From the NCBI RefSeq assembly GCF_000276665.1, contig NW_004955433.1, positions 19,063,981-19,127,980 on the forward strand: 64,000 nt of DNA. Direction: 5' to 3'. Source of the DNA: Chinchilla lanigera (lineage: Eukaryota; Chordata; Mammalia; Rodentia; Chinchillidae). Of the stretch, positions 22,871-33,906 are shown piece by piece (the stretch's first letter is position 1; each line of letters opens with the position of its first letter). A model generated the notes under the pieces. The model was given only the letters and a program-made list of their open reading frames with translations, was not told where the DNA came from and ran no database searches. Made by a program: the position numbers and the translations under genes.

Positions 22871-25039
22871 TTATTTAAATCTCCTGTTATGTACATCAAT
22901 GGGGGAAATTTCAATGTTTGATGTAATAAATAAGTTTTTCCAATTACTGATTTAAAAAATGGCATAAACCAAAATGAGTATAAATGAAACAGCATTTTAT
23001 AAATAGCTCTTCCTACCCACAGCTAACATACAGTTCAAGCAAAGTCTTCAAGTGTTATTTTAAACCTCTACTGGGCTCTCCATTTACTCCCCAGAGCCGA
23101 TACTTTTTCTTCTTTCCATAGAAGACATGGCATTCTTTCCATCACTATTTTCTGCTGAGAGAGCAAAGTGCAATCAATCCCTGTACATGCCAGAGCTACT
23201 TACTTTCAATCAAATTGGAACCACTCATTTAAAAATATGGCCCATCATTTCACTTCTAAAAGAGAAATCCCATAGCATTTCAAAATCATCTATAATCTTG
23301 TATGGATGGTACAAGTGGAGAATCGCACTAAACCCAAGATGAGGCCAAGTTGATACTTAAGCAGTACAGAGACAAAAGCTCAGTAAAGAAAACAATAATT
23401 AAAATCTAGATTCAGGCAGTGTCTTTTTCCAAAAATATCCAATAACCTTTTGCTATTTACTTTAAGGAATTTTAGTACCACTGATGATAGAAGTAGGCAG
23501 CATTCCCTTCTCCCTTAGGATGTGTGGCAGTGTTTAAAATCAGTTATATCTTACCCAGGATTATAGAGTATATTATACTGAAATTGATATGCAGCCAAGT
23601 ATCTCAGTACGATAAGTCAAGATTCTGCCAATTAGATTACGTTATGCAGTAACCACGGTTATGAGCATATCTTACTGTCATTCTTTCATGTTTCAAAGAC
23701 TTTATAGCTTAAAACCCACCCACTGACACTGTTAACATAAATTACGGATGCAAATGATGGACAGTTAGACAGATAGATAGCAAGCCATCGTTTGACAAAA
23801 ATAATATTGGATTATCACCCAGAATGTATAGTGCATGAAATTAAGGGAATTGCTTACAGGCATTCTAAAATAAGTATGCTAAATTCAGCTACTATATGTT
23901 AGTGAAGCTGAAAGGCATGGCAAAGACAACTGTGTTTTACAACTGTAATCAAAATAAGTATGTATCTTTTTCATTTTTTGAGCATCCTATTTTGAAGATG
24001 GGAATAACTGGAGATAAAGTTAAATTCTATTTGTCAAGCTCAAACAGAAATAAACAAAAAAATGGAATGTGCCCTGGCAATTTTTATATGAAATTTTAGA
24101 AGCAAAATTGTCATGATAAGAAAAGAAATCATCCCTTTCTGCTATTTATATCATTTTATCTACTTATTTTCTGGTGCTTGTGTCATGTCAGGAATCAAAT
24201 AATTGTATTTCATGCATTAATCTATCTAGAAGGAAATAAGACATGCAAAATATCATTCTAAATAACAATAGAATATAAATACTACAGTCTTTTCAGATGA
24301 TGATTACTTTAAAAGATGAAGGTAATTCAACGTGCTTAAAATATCAGTAAACACATCTACACAACCATGTTGTCTTATCTCATATTTTTCCCTAGAGATA
24401 TATGAGAGGACCAGGCATTCTGTTGATTAATAACAATACAGAGGAGTATGGAATTATCTCCATAGAAACCCAGGCTGCCACTCAGGTAAAGTTAGCATGA
24501 ACTGTTCCATTTAAATATGAAAATAAAGGTGTATTAAAGAAAGAGAAACAGAGTGGGATGGATCAAGGAAAGTGAAAGGAGGTAAGTTCCTTCTCGATTA
24601 GTTTTTATACCTTCCCACCAAGGGAAAGGTACAAACACTGTGTTACTCATACAGAGATTCCATAGTTAGAGCCTTTTGCCAATAAAATATAACTGTGTGC
24701 CACATAAAGTTGAATAGCATTCTGCGATGCAAGTCTAGTCTTGGAGGCATTCTCATTTTTACAAAGGTGAATTATGTCATTTTTTTATTTTCCCATATCA
24801 TTTTAAAAAAGATTGTGAAGGAAGAAAAACATACTTTGCAGAACATGGGTAAAATTGATTTTTAAAAATGAGAAAAGCTATATCTAAAAATAAACTTTGG
24901 AGGATTTATGAAATTTCTGTAAAGAACATTGTGGTAGATAAGTCCCAATATTGGACCTGGGATATGATAGTATTCCCTCCCACTGCTACAGTGAAAATAG
25001 CATACTAAAATTAGGGGGGTATACTCTCTGCTAATTTGA

Positions 25040-25145
25040 TAATGCATTAAATAAATGTTTACTGGGCACTAACTCTGCGCTTGGTCCTGGGCCAACCATC
25101 CTTCCGGCACTTGCGACTGTCTTTATTGTGGGGAACAGGAAAGGA
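25040..25145 (-). repeat. L2 3'-end fragment, inverted
   Basis: 'attaaataaatgtttactgg' then 'gcactaactctgcgcttggt' and 'cctgggcc' is the reverse complement of the L2 3'-end motif (aaatatttattgagc...ctgtgctagg). Confidence 0.55.
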
Positions 25146-26000
25146 AAGTGCTTAAGGTTATAAATGCAAGTGTTATTCTTTCCTGATACCTTTGAAAGAG
25201 ATACAGAAAATAAAAAATACATATTTGCACCTACCCAAAGAACTATTAAACAAGAGATGTTTACAGGCAAGACGAAGGTGGGTGATGTTTATGACAGGGA
25301 ATAGCACATGACATTTAAAACTCAGGAAATGAAAGCTTGGGATATGATACAAAAAGGAATCAGTATTGGCCCTGGTGCTTTGTCATGAAGCGGCAATGGA
25401 GGTTTAGCTGCAGCAACATATGGAAGAAGCTAAATGCCTTGAACTTATTTCTTTTCTGACCTTTTGAATTGTCAGGTTCAACTAATTTTCTCCTTGTGGT
25501 TACATCTGAAGTGAGTTCCAGAGTCAGGAACCAACAGTCCAGCAGGAGCATAGCAGATTGTACACTACAACTTTCTGTGAGAATGAAAGCAGACAGGACT
25601 GATAGCCCTTTGATGCATTATTAAATTCTTGTTAAATCAGGTGATAGTTTTTGTCCACCCAAACTTGTTTTATTTCAGTGTTCTATTTTCTATAGTTTAA
25701 ATAGTCAGTACTACTACTTAAATAATTATTTCTATAGTTATTTCATAACTTCACTTAGAGGACCTGGGGAGAAATCCCCAGCACCACAGGCCAACATTTC
25801 TTAAAAGAGTGATCAATACACAAATCTGAATAACCAAGAAGGCAAATCAAATAATGTCAGGCAGATAAAATGGCAAAGGAAACATGATAAAATTCCCATA
25901 CTTGATTGAGTAAAGGAGTTGGTTATCTGGGCAGTTTTCCAGGAAGTAATCTGGGTGTGTGTTTGCGTGACCTTCTGTGTTCATGTGTGTGTGGTACATA

Positions 26001-26023
26001 CCTATGTGTGTGTGTGTGTGTGT
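26001..26023. repeat. (TG)n microsatellite
   Basis: A short run of about ten TG units within a wider TG-rich stretch. Confidence 0.9.
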
Positions 26024-27867
26024 AACTCACAACAGATGCGATAAGATTCTGTCTTGGTTTAGATGGGCACTGTGTAAGAAATGTATAATACACCAAAGTT
26101 AGGAAATTTTTCTAAATTGAAAAGCAAAGTCAGTGCTATTTGATTTATGAATGCTAACAGTGTTGAATGCAAAACATAAAGAGAAAACTGTGTTATTGTC
26201 TCTGCTTCATTGGATAATTCTGTAACAAATACAATACTACTGAAACCAGTATTAGCAGGGCTGCAGAGCAGAATATTTTCAAAAGCAAGACTTGGGACCT
26301 TAAATTGCACCTATAATTAAAAGGCTACTCTGATTATGCTTGTTCTCTGATTTGTCAAATGTAAAACTTTGCTGACGGACCAGAAAAGTGCTTGGAAGGA
26401 AAAGAAATTAAATGTCCTGTTACCCATTGTAAGCTTTTGGTTTTGCATGGAATATTTGTTAAAATTGGTTGATAAAGTCATGAGGCACTGCATTTTTGAG
26501 GAGCAAACTAATGGTCATTTTTTTCTTTAAAATAGTTTACTTCTATTGATAAGGATTTCTGAACAGTTGTTCAAGTGTGGATATTAATTTTTCAAAATGA
26601 GCTTGCTTTCTTTTCCCACCAGTAAACACTGAAAAGAATCTGGAAAGCAAATCCCAGAGGTACAATTTCTTGAATAAAATCATTATATCCTAATTCTCTA
26701 GGATATCCTAATTCTTGCTTTGATCCTGGAGGCTAACAGGGAGTATCAGATCATAAATTTCAACATAGTTTCCAGGGAATGTTACATGATGAGTATATTC
26801 ATAGACCAGTCTTTACAAATACCCTCAAACTTGTGTTATTCCATCCTGCTGAGCAGGTTTTATGAAGATTTTGTACTTTTTTGACATGGACTATGCTATC
26901 ACTGACTACTTAAAACTTTGTTCAGTATTAAATTGAGGGATTGTGATAGATGAATGCTGTCTTGACCACATTTTAAATAAATAGTAAAACAAGGTAATTT
27001 TACAAAATGAAGACTCCATCCCTCTAGAATTAATATGCATGCAGCAGGTAAACCTACCCGATTTTTCTAGTGAGGTTTGCTATAGACTGGTTGATTCTTC
27101 AGCCAGGCAAATACAGTTTCAAGAACTCAAGAGAGGCACCCCAGACACCAAAAATGAAGACAAGAAATGTTAGTCTTGGGTGAAGAGATTTACCCATCAG
27201 AAGTCTGCCTGAATGTTCTAGGAGCCACAACCGATGCACTGATTTTTTTAATAGTGATAATAATTAGGACTAGAAGAGCTAATTTGTGTGGGGGGGTGGC
27301 TTACAAAGTTTGAATGAAAGCATTACAGCATAGATTTCAGAGATCGTTGGCTAGTACCTCTAAATTATTGGCCCTATGCATGACCATCAGCAGATACCTC
27401 AACACTCATTGAGGTGGTGTGTGGAGCAGAATGCAGACCAGGAACTTCCACTGAAGAGCCCTAAATGAAGTAATCCCTGCAAGAGCAGGGAAGGCTCCTC
27501 TCTGTTTTCAGGACAGATTTCCCTCAACTCCTCCTCACCCTCTTAAGAGTCCAGGAAAATAGAATAATTAAATGTGATTTTTAAAATCCTGAGACTGCTC
27601 CTGCAGGAAATAACTATGTGGCAAGCAGCTTTGAATTGCTAAAGTAGAATTACAGGATCTTTAAAAGCAGTATTATTATTTAATAATATGATGAGTAGCT
27701 CTAGATTTCTTTCAACCATAGGGCTCAAAGAAGTGGAAAAACATGTATGAATGTGAATTTGGAGAACTCCCTTTGAGAAAAAAATGTAACGCTCAGAAAA
27801 TATCTTTCAAAGATATCCGTCTTCTCAGCAAAGATTCTCCTTCTTTCTCTCTCCCCCTCTGTCAGAC

Positions 27868-27880
27868 TGACAGACAGACA

Positions 27881-27911
<31 letters not shown>
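27868..27911. repeat. Compound (GACA)n(CA)n microsatellite
   Basis: About three GACA units run directly into about fifteen CA units, following a TTTCTCTC pyrimidine tract. It sits less than 1 kb outside the CDH8 CpG island. Confidence 0.95.
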
Positions 27912-27915
<4 letters not shown>

Positions 27916-29124
27916 ATCCCTGCAAAACTGGACGGAACTGATGTAAGGCAATGGCCAGGGAGAAATTTCAGCGGTGTTTAGCATGAACGACAGGGCTCAT
28001 TTTGCATGCAGTGAAGTAGAGCAGCCAGGCTGAATGGATGGAAAATCCCACTCTCAGATCTTACATAAATATCTTTTTCCCACATACAGTTTTCCAGTTG
28101 AAATGCTCCTATAATGAAGCCAGAGGTGACAGCCCAGGGAGGGTTTTTAACCATTGAGAAGGCTGGCAGGAGAGTTATAAACAGGACTGGTGCTTTCAAA
28201 ACGCCCCCAACCAACCCCACATCCCCTCTCTGCTTGGCGCTGGAGCCCAAAGAGAGGACACTGCTCTCACGTACCTTCTCTGGCGTCCCCCCTCTTCCCC
28301 ACTGTCAGCCCACAAACACCGCGAAGCCGGGTGACAGGAAAGCAGCGGCTGCTCAGATCAGCGGCTTCGCGCTGGAGGGATGGTTGGATCATGCCCCCTA
28401 AAGAGGAAACTCTTGTGGAATCTTCAGGAAACGGTGGCAAAGTTGAAAGGGCCTTTTCTCCCTCCCGCTTGTTAGGTTATAAGCGCTATCCTTTAATTGG
28501 GGCTGACGGGAGCAGCTGCCAGCCCGAGTTTCCATTACGGACTAATGTTGTGCGTTCGCAACAATAAACAGTTAATGTTGTTTGATTTCTTACGTTTAGC
28601 AACCCAAGCAAACAGCTGCTATCTCCGCTGGCGGAGGCAAAGGGCTCGCGCTGGACGTGCCTCAGGCTCCTTGCCTGCGGGAAGGGTCGAGGACCGCGAA
28701 ACTTTGAGGTTTCTGCCAGACCAGGTGGGGGAACACTTTGGTCTTGGGGAGGGGGAAAGCAGAGAAAATCGTGGATACCTGTTGTCATCAGCGTTGGCGG
28801 CGGCTTGTTTTCACTGTTTTCCCAGCCTGGGCCGGCGCCGGAGAGGACGGGATTAGGTCCTCTGTAAACCTGTTACACGCTGGCAAAACCCGGGGACAGC
28901 GACAGCCCTCTTTGCCTTCTGCCCAGGCGGGGCGTGACCTGCCCCCAAGGGTCCTCCGGATGGGGAGCTGATTGATGGCTCAGACAGCGCAGCTTTCCGG
29001 AAGCTCTGCGGGTTCCCGGGGAGGAGCCCCCCGCTCGGGGGCCTCCGCGAGCGCAGCGCGGGCTCGGGGACCACAGCCTGAGGGTCCTGCGCTGGCGCGG
29101 GGCAGCGTCCGGGTGAGGGCACAG

Positions 29125-29138
29125 CCGCGAGGGGGCTC
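29125..29138 (+). promoter_or_regulatory. Candidate CTCF-like site
   Basis: CCGCGAGGGGGCTC matches twelve of the fourteen positions of the core CCGCGNGGNGGCAG, differing only in the last two bases. It lies inside the CpG island, in the first part of intron 1. It is a motif match only, and GC-rich DNA produces such matches by chance. Confidence 0.3.
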
Positions 29139-29758
29139 GGGAGCCCCGCAAGTTTGCAGCCGCCACCGCGCCCCCCAGGCTGGAGCAGCCACTTGTGGGA
29201 AAGCTTTTTCGCTAAGGCTTTCGGCGCTGAGCCTCGGCCTCCACCCCGCCGCTGGGGTCGCCCTCCCTCGCTCCGGAGATGAGGAGGTGCAAAGCACCAG
29301 CCAGAGGGCACCTCCCGCCCCTCCGCCTCCGCTCGCCCGCGGGCTCGCGCCTCCTCCCGCCAGGCGGCGGGCGCTTCCCATTCCCCGCACGGACCCGCAG
29401 TGGAGGCGCGCGGCTGCGGCGGCGCCAGCCCGGTCCGCAGGCGGCGAAATCGCCCGCGACTGCAAGGATGGAGACGAACCCGGAACCTGGAGGGGCGCAG
29501 CCTGGAGCCTCATGCTCCTCGGGATCTATCAGAGCAGTTTGCCAAAACCGTCAGGCAAAAGCCTGAGGCGTCCCCAGCAGCCGCGGTTACCGCGAACGCA
29601 GACGCAGGCAGCCGGGGCCAGTCCCACCAACGCGCATCCACCATCTGGGGGGAAGGAGGTGCGCAAGGTGTCTGAAGGGACCTGGGAATTTCTAAAGGAA
29701 ACAGCCCCTGCTGGGTCTTGGGGCATGAAAAAAATATTGGGTAGGGGGCAGTACTTAC

Positions 29759-30100
29759 TCTCGTGGGGGTCCGCGTAGGCGAATTTCAAGCCTCCGGGTT
29801 CACAAACGGCTGGAGGGGCTCCGGGTCGGCTCCCGCAGGCGCCGGGCGCTGACCGGTCCCTGAGCGCTGGGCAGGCGCCTCCGGATTCCGTGCATGCCTC
29901 TCGGAACTGCCGATCTGAGTGCGGAGACGTGGGGCTGGCGCGCTGGGCTCTGGGCGTCCGCAGCCCAAAGTGCAGCGGGTGAGTTGACGCTCCCGTCTCT
30001 GCACAAACCCGCGGCGACGGCGGCGGAGCTTCGAGGAGGAAGGGAGATTCCAAATAAATCCGCTAATTCTGGGCTGAGCGCTCCGGCGTGCGAGCCCGCC
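29759..30100 (-). other. CDH8: Candidate CDH8 exon 1 (untranslated)
   Basis: On the minus strand CACGAGA is followed by GTAAGTAC at 29758-29751, a donor that fits the consensus well from +1 to +5. The upper bound is an estimate: an inverted CCAAT (30168-30172) and a GC box (about 30223-30240) would place a start roughly 60-100 bp downstream, near 30.1 kb, giving an exon of about 340 nt. Spliced to exon 2 it would add only 5' UTR. A competing donor (CTCAG then GTGAGA) lies at 30483. No transcript evidence is available here. Confidence 0.5.
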
Positions 30101-30165
30101 TGCCTGCCAAATGTAACTGTGAAGTGATGTGGAAAAGTGAACCGGGTGCCTCCCCTGACGGATCT

Positions 30166-30240
30166 CATTGGGCAGAGCGCAGAGGCAGGTCTACCACTTG
30201 GAAATTCATGTAAGCAGCCCCCCTCCCCGCCCCCCCTCCT
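30166..30240 (-). promoter_or_regulatory. Inverted CCAAT box and GC box cluster
   Basis: The plus strand shows CATTGGGC, which is CCAAT on the minus strand, at 30167-30174. It also shows a C-run with a CCCCGCCCC core (Sp1/KLF type) at about 30225-30240. Their order suits a minus-strand start a little below 30.1 kb. Core-promoter assignment is inference. Confidence 0.4.
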
Positions 30241-33200
30241 TCCCCCGGCTCCCGCGCGCCCGCTCCCCGCTCCCTTTCCTCGCTCTAAGTGGGCGCACAA
30301 CTTTTCGCTCCTCGCTCGCGAGCACGCCCCGCGCGTGTCCGCCGCCGGAGCCGCGGCTGGGAGATGCGCCCTTGCAGGCTGTGCGCGCCGCGCGCGGAGG
30401 GCCAGCTGCCGGCGGAGCGGGCTGTCAGCCGGGAAGCGGACTCGGAGGAGGTACCTGCGCGCTGGCTCTCTCCGGGTCTCACCTGAGCACTGGGGCCAGC
30501 GTGATCTTGAAAAGCGTCTTTGTGATCCGCAACTGCTTGTCGTGAGGGGAAGAGAACAAGACAGGGCCAAGGGAGGCGTGTGGGCCGTTCACCTTCTATG
30601 TTCCCTGGGCCTCTTGAGTGTAGCATAGAGTGTTTGTAAGGTTAGTCCCTGCTACACAGACAGTACAGGTTTAGAGGTTGCGTTTTCCTGGCCACGCAGC
30701 TGAGTGCATTCCCGATGCCCGAGGGCTTCTAACTCATTTGGGAAGACGGGATGAGAGACTTTCAGGAGAGGCGTGACACAAGTGCATGTAAAATAGAGCG
30801 GAACTTGCCAGGCAGTAGGGGGGAGAGGTCGCCAAGTCTTCCCATTGTGAGCTGACCTGACCTCTAAGGCACCATCCTGGACCCGCTCCACCAAGGTCCC
30901 CGGTGTATGGCCCCTTCCAGTCCCCTGATGGGCTTCTCTCAGAACCTGAGAAATGGTCTTGTAGATGTGCAGCCTCTGCAGGAAGGAGAATGAATCAGGA
31001 GGTCCAGATGCCTTCCTTTTATCAGCATTCAGGCTAAAACGTGGAAATACTCAGCAGCTTTGATCCTATTTTAACGATATTGGTGAAATGTACGACAAAT
31101 GACTATTCACCTTAGAAAAGAAACTCTCTCTCACTGGAGACCCTGATTTAGTTCATTCCCGGCACACTTTACGTGAGTTCTGAGAATGAATTTTTACCAT
31201 CTGGGGACAGAGCCGAAGCAGAAGGGGAAAGGGTGCAGGGGACCCGACACATGGTCTGTGGCGCTTGTACTGTCTGACTCGAATTAATGAGACACAGTGA
31301 ACAGAATGGGAAAGCAGGCACAATATGCTTATAATACTTATGCAAATTTGACTGTTTTGTACTGCATGTAACATCCCTTTGTAAAATATTGAAAAGAGTA
31401 TTGACTGCAGGTCTAATATCTGTTGCACATTCTAGCCATCACGGGCAACGAATTTTGTGAATTATTTCAGAGAGGGAGAAATGAAGAGAATCAGGAGGTA
31501 TTCCTCCCACACCCCACCCTCCCGGAAGTCACTAAGTAACTGTTTGTTCTCTTCTCAGATTGTGTCTGCTTGCAGGGTATTTTGGAATTGGCTAATTCTG
31601 TCTTGGAATAAAAAGAACAGCCGTCAAGCCCCAATCAAATTATAACTACTGTAAGACCAGACAGTCCCAAGTGGACAAAGAAATGGATCACCTCTTAGAT
31701 TGTGCTTAATTTCCGGCCATTCATTTTCACTTTGAACAAGTGGTCTGAAGCTTTCCTGGGGATACTTTCTTACATCTATGAGAGCTAAAGGAAAGGTCAT
31801 ATGTTACAGAAGACTGGGGATTGTCACAAATAAACTCATCTCGCAAGAAAGTAACAGTGTTAAACAGTAATCTTGAATCTCATTGTCTTTAGAAAAATGA
31901 AAAGAAAAAAATCTATGCTGACAAAGTGGACAGAGCCTGCTCACTTGGGTGCCTTGGGATAGGATATTTGCTTTGTCCTGCTCTCTCCATTTTCATTTTT
32001 CCTCAAAGACATCGTCTTCATTTCACTTTGGGCTCTCTAGAATTTACAGTAAGCTTTCTCCATCTGCTAATCTCTGCTTGAAGCATTGCAGGAGGAATTT
32101 CCTGGCAAATTCTTGAAAGAGGCCTGGGTGATTAAGAAGTGTAAAAGAGGATTAGGGTAATGTTAAAAAGTCCTATAAGGACATTTCTAAAATAATCAGG
32201 GATGCTATAAGACAAGCCCTTGTCTCTTTAACAATTCCACCCACTCATGATAGGATGCAGTGCTATGTCACAACGGTGAGAGTTTATACCATCCTCACCT
32301 TTCAGAAGGAATAGGGTAATGCTACACAGGCTTTAAGAAATGGCTAGCAAAATCGCAAGTGTTTTGGAGAATTGCAAGGGAGGAAGGCGGGGAGGGATTA
32401 TTTAATAGGGTAGACGTATAGTCAGGAGGAGTTCCGGGGAGACGGACAGCTGCCTTCAGAATAACTTTGGCATGAATGCTAAAGTGGGCTGAGGCAGGAT
32501 GCCTCTAGCCTGAGTTTCAGTGACAGGCAGACAATTTTGCAGGTATGTCTACTGTAGTGGAAAGTGAATGAGATGGAGAGACACTTCATGTAGTAAAAGA
32601 CAGTTTGTGTTCTTTTCTATGTCTAGAACTGTTTTTATAATAGTGACTAAGAGGAACAGCAAGCCAACTGGCCAGTTAGTTGGAGGTTAGTTGGAGCATG
32701 ATAAGCCAGCTGGCTTGTAGGAAATGGAGCAGTGCAAGCAAGAGAGTTAGAGACCCTCAATTCTCTAGTAGAAGCCCTCAATGGCAAGATTGAAATACCT
32801 AAGTGATGTTTGCTACCTTAAAAACAAGCATTTTCAGTTTTCACCCTTTAGTTGTCTTTCATTTAAAAACTGAAACTACTAGAAGATAAAATATTTTAAC
32901 TATGTTATGATTACTAAGAATTTTCAGCCTGATTGCATTGCTTTTAAGTTTAGATAAACTAATGGATTTATTGGGATAGCTCTCTAAATATATTGAGTAG
33001 GGTCCAGAAGTGTGAATTCCATGAAATAAAGGTTTTCATAATGTGATATCTGGCAAGGGTATTATGATGTAAAATGAAAGAGTTAAGAATTTGAAGTATG
33101 TGTAAAGTGAAAACATAAATACAACACTAATGGGTATTTAAGACTGTTCTACTAAAGAAGTGCTTTTAACATATTTCATTAGAATGAAGAAATCTGAAAA

Positions 33201-33492
33201 TATGTCCTTTAGTGGAAGTTGGAGGTTAAGTGATACATAACAACTGTGATATTATTCATAAACCATTTGAAATTGCATTTTGAATTCCAATATTGGAGCA
33301 TAATTCATACCAATGGTAAAACTATAAAAGTAGTTTTGAGCCGTATGCAAATATTTAAACAAATCTAGGGTAACTTTTTCTTAAAGCTTGCAAATTTGTT
33401 TTAAACCAGGTTCTTACTGTAGTCACTAAAAGATGGGATGGTACTGAAATAAAGTGAAAACGAGTAATTATAAGGGATTTCTTTCATAAGCC

Positions 33493-33660
33493 AGTGGTTT
33501 TCAACCTGTGATCCCCGGACCAGTCTCTGCCTCAGCCTTTTCTGAAGATTTGTTAGAAATGCAAATTTTGGATCCAGGAACTTGTGGCGCTCACAAATCT
33601 GGGTTTTAACAGATCCTCCAGGGAATTCTGTTGCTTGCTAAAGTTTGAGAACTTTTGCCA
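33493..33660 (+). repeat. MER5A-like hAT-Charlie element with both ends
   Basis: It starts CAGTGGTTTTCAAC and ends AAAGTTTGAGAACTTTT, the inverted terminal repeats of MER5-type elements. The interior contains 'ttgttagaaatgcaaatttt' and 'tgggttttaacagatcctcc' in the expected order. The copy is about 168 bp and close to full length. Confidence 0.85.
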
Positions 33661-33838
33661 GAAGCAATTTCCCTCTCCTGTGATACATTGAAAAATGAGA
33701 AAGAATAAAGTGCTGCATTATATTCATTCTTTTTTGGGTTCTGGAATATTTTTTAAGAGAAAATATTACCTTGAATAATAACATAAAGAAAAAAGTGTGA
33801 ATACACTAAATTTTTCTTGTGGTTACTTCACCATCATT

Positions 33839-33906
33839 TATGATGGAGTAAAAGAAAACTATCCTTTAAGGGGTTATGATGGAATAAAAGAAAACTATCC
33901 TTTAAG
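33839..33906. repeat. Tandem duplication, 36-bp period
   Basis: A 32-bp block starting TATGATGGAGTAAAAG at 33839-33870 is repeated at 33875-33906 with a single G-to-A difference, separated by GGGT. The near identity implies a recent local duplication. Confidence 0.95.

Larger units (their letters stand above)
16161..29758 (-). other. CDH8: CDH8 intron 1
   Basis: This is the interval between the candidate exon 1 donor at 29759 and the exon 2 acceptor at 16161. It is about 13.6 kb, a distance in keeping with the widely spaced first two exons of CDH8 as I recall them in human. No coding exon is recognised. The sequence is AT-rich unique DNA with sparse old repeats (MIR, MER5-like, L2) and microsatellites. 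Long parts (about 20.8-22.5 kb and 26.0-27.8 kb) show no repeat I can name. The intron enters the CpG island at its 5' end. Confidence 0.7.
28620..30560 (-). promoter_or_regulatory. CpG island, probable CDH8 promoter
   Basis: CpG dinucleotides are dense throughout this 1.9 kb and rare on both sides. It is the only CpG island in the window. It lies upstream of CDH8 exon 2 on the same strand and contains a good minus-strand splice donor. No TATA box is seen near the expected start, as usual for CpG-island promoters. Many overlapping open frames of 90-270 codons occur on both strands. They are expected in GC-rich DNA with few stops, show no domain I recognise, and are not called as genes. Some antisense or divergent transcription from the plus strand is possible but not shown. 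Confidence 0.85.

Noticed and set aside
25755..25795. Short GACCTGGGG...CCCCAGCACCAC match to the 3' end of an ID element
   Set aside because: About 40 bp only, with no box A or A-tail. It is too short to call.
28972..29778. 268-codon open frame on the plus strand in the CpG island, and overlapping frames on the minus strand up to 256 codons
   Set aside because: All are Arg/Ala/Pro/Gly-rich, overlap one another in several frames, and show no domain. Stop codons are rare in GC-rich DNA, so such frames are expected by chance.
30484..30560. Minus-strand peptide DKQLRITKTLFKITLAPVL directly before a strong donor, looking like a coding exon end
   Set aside because: It is short, matches no family I know, has no clear acceptor or start, and the plus strand is equally open. 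It is kept only as a possible alternative 5' UTR exon.
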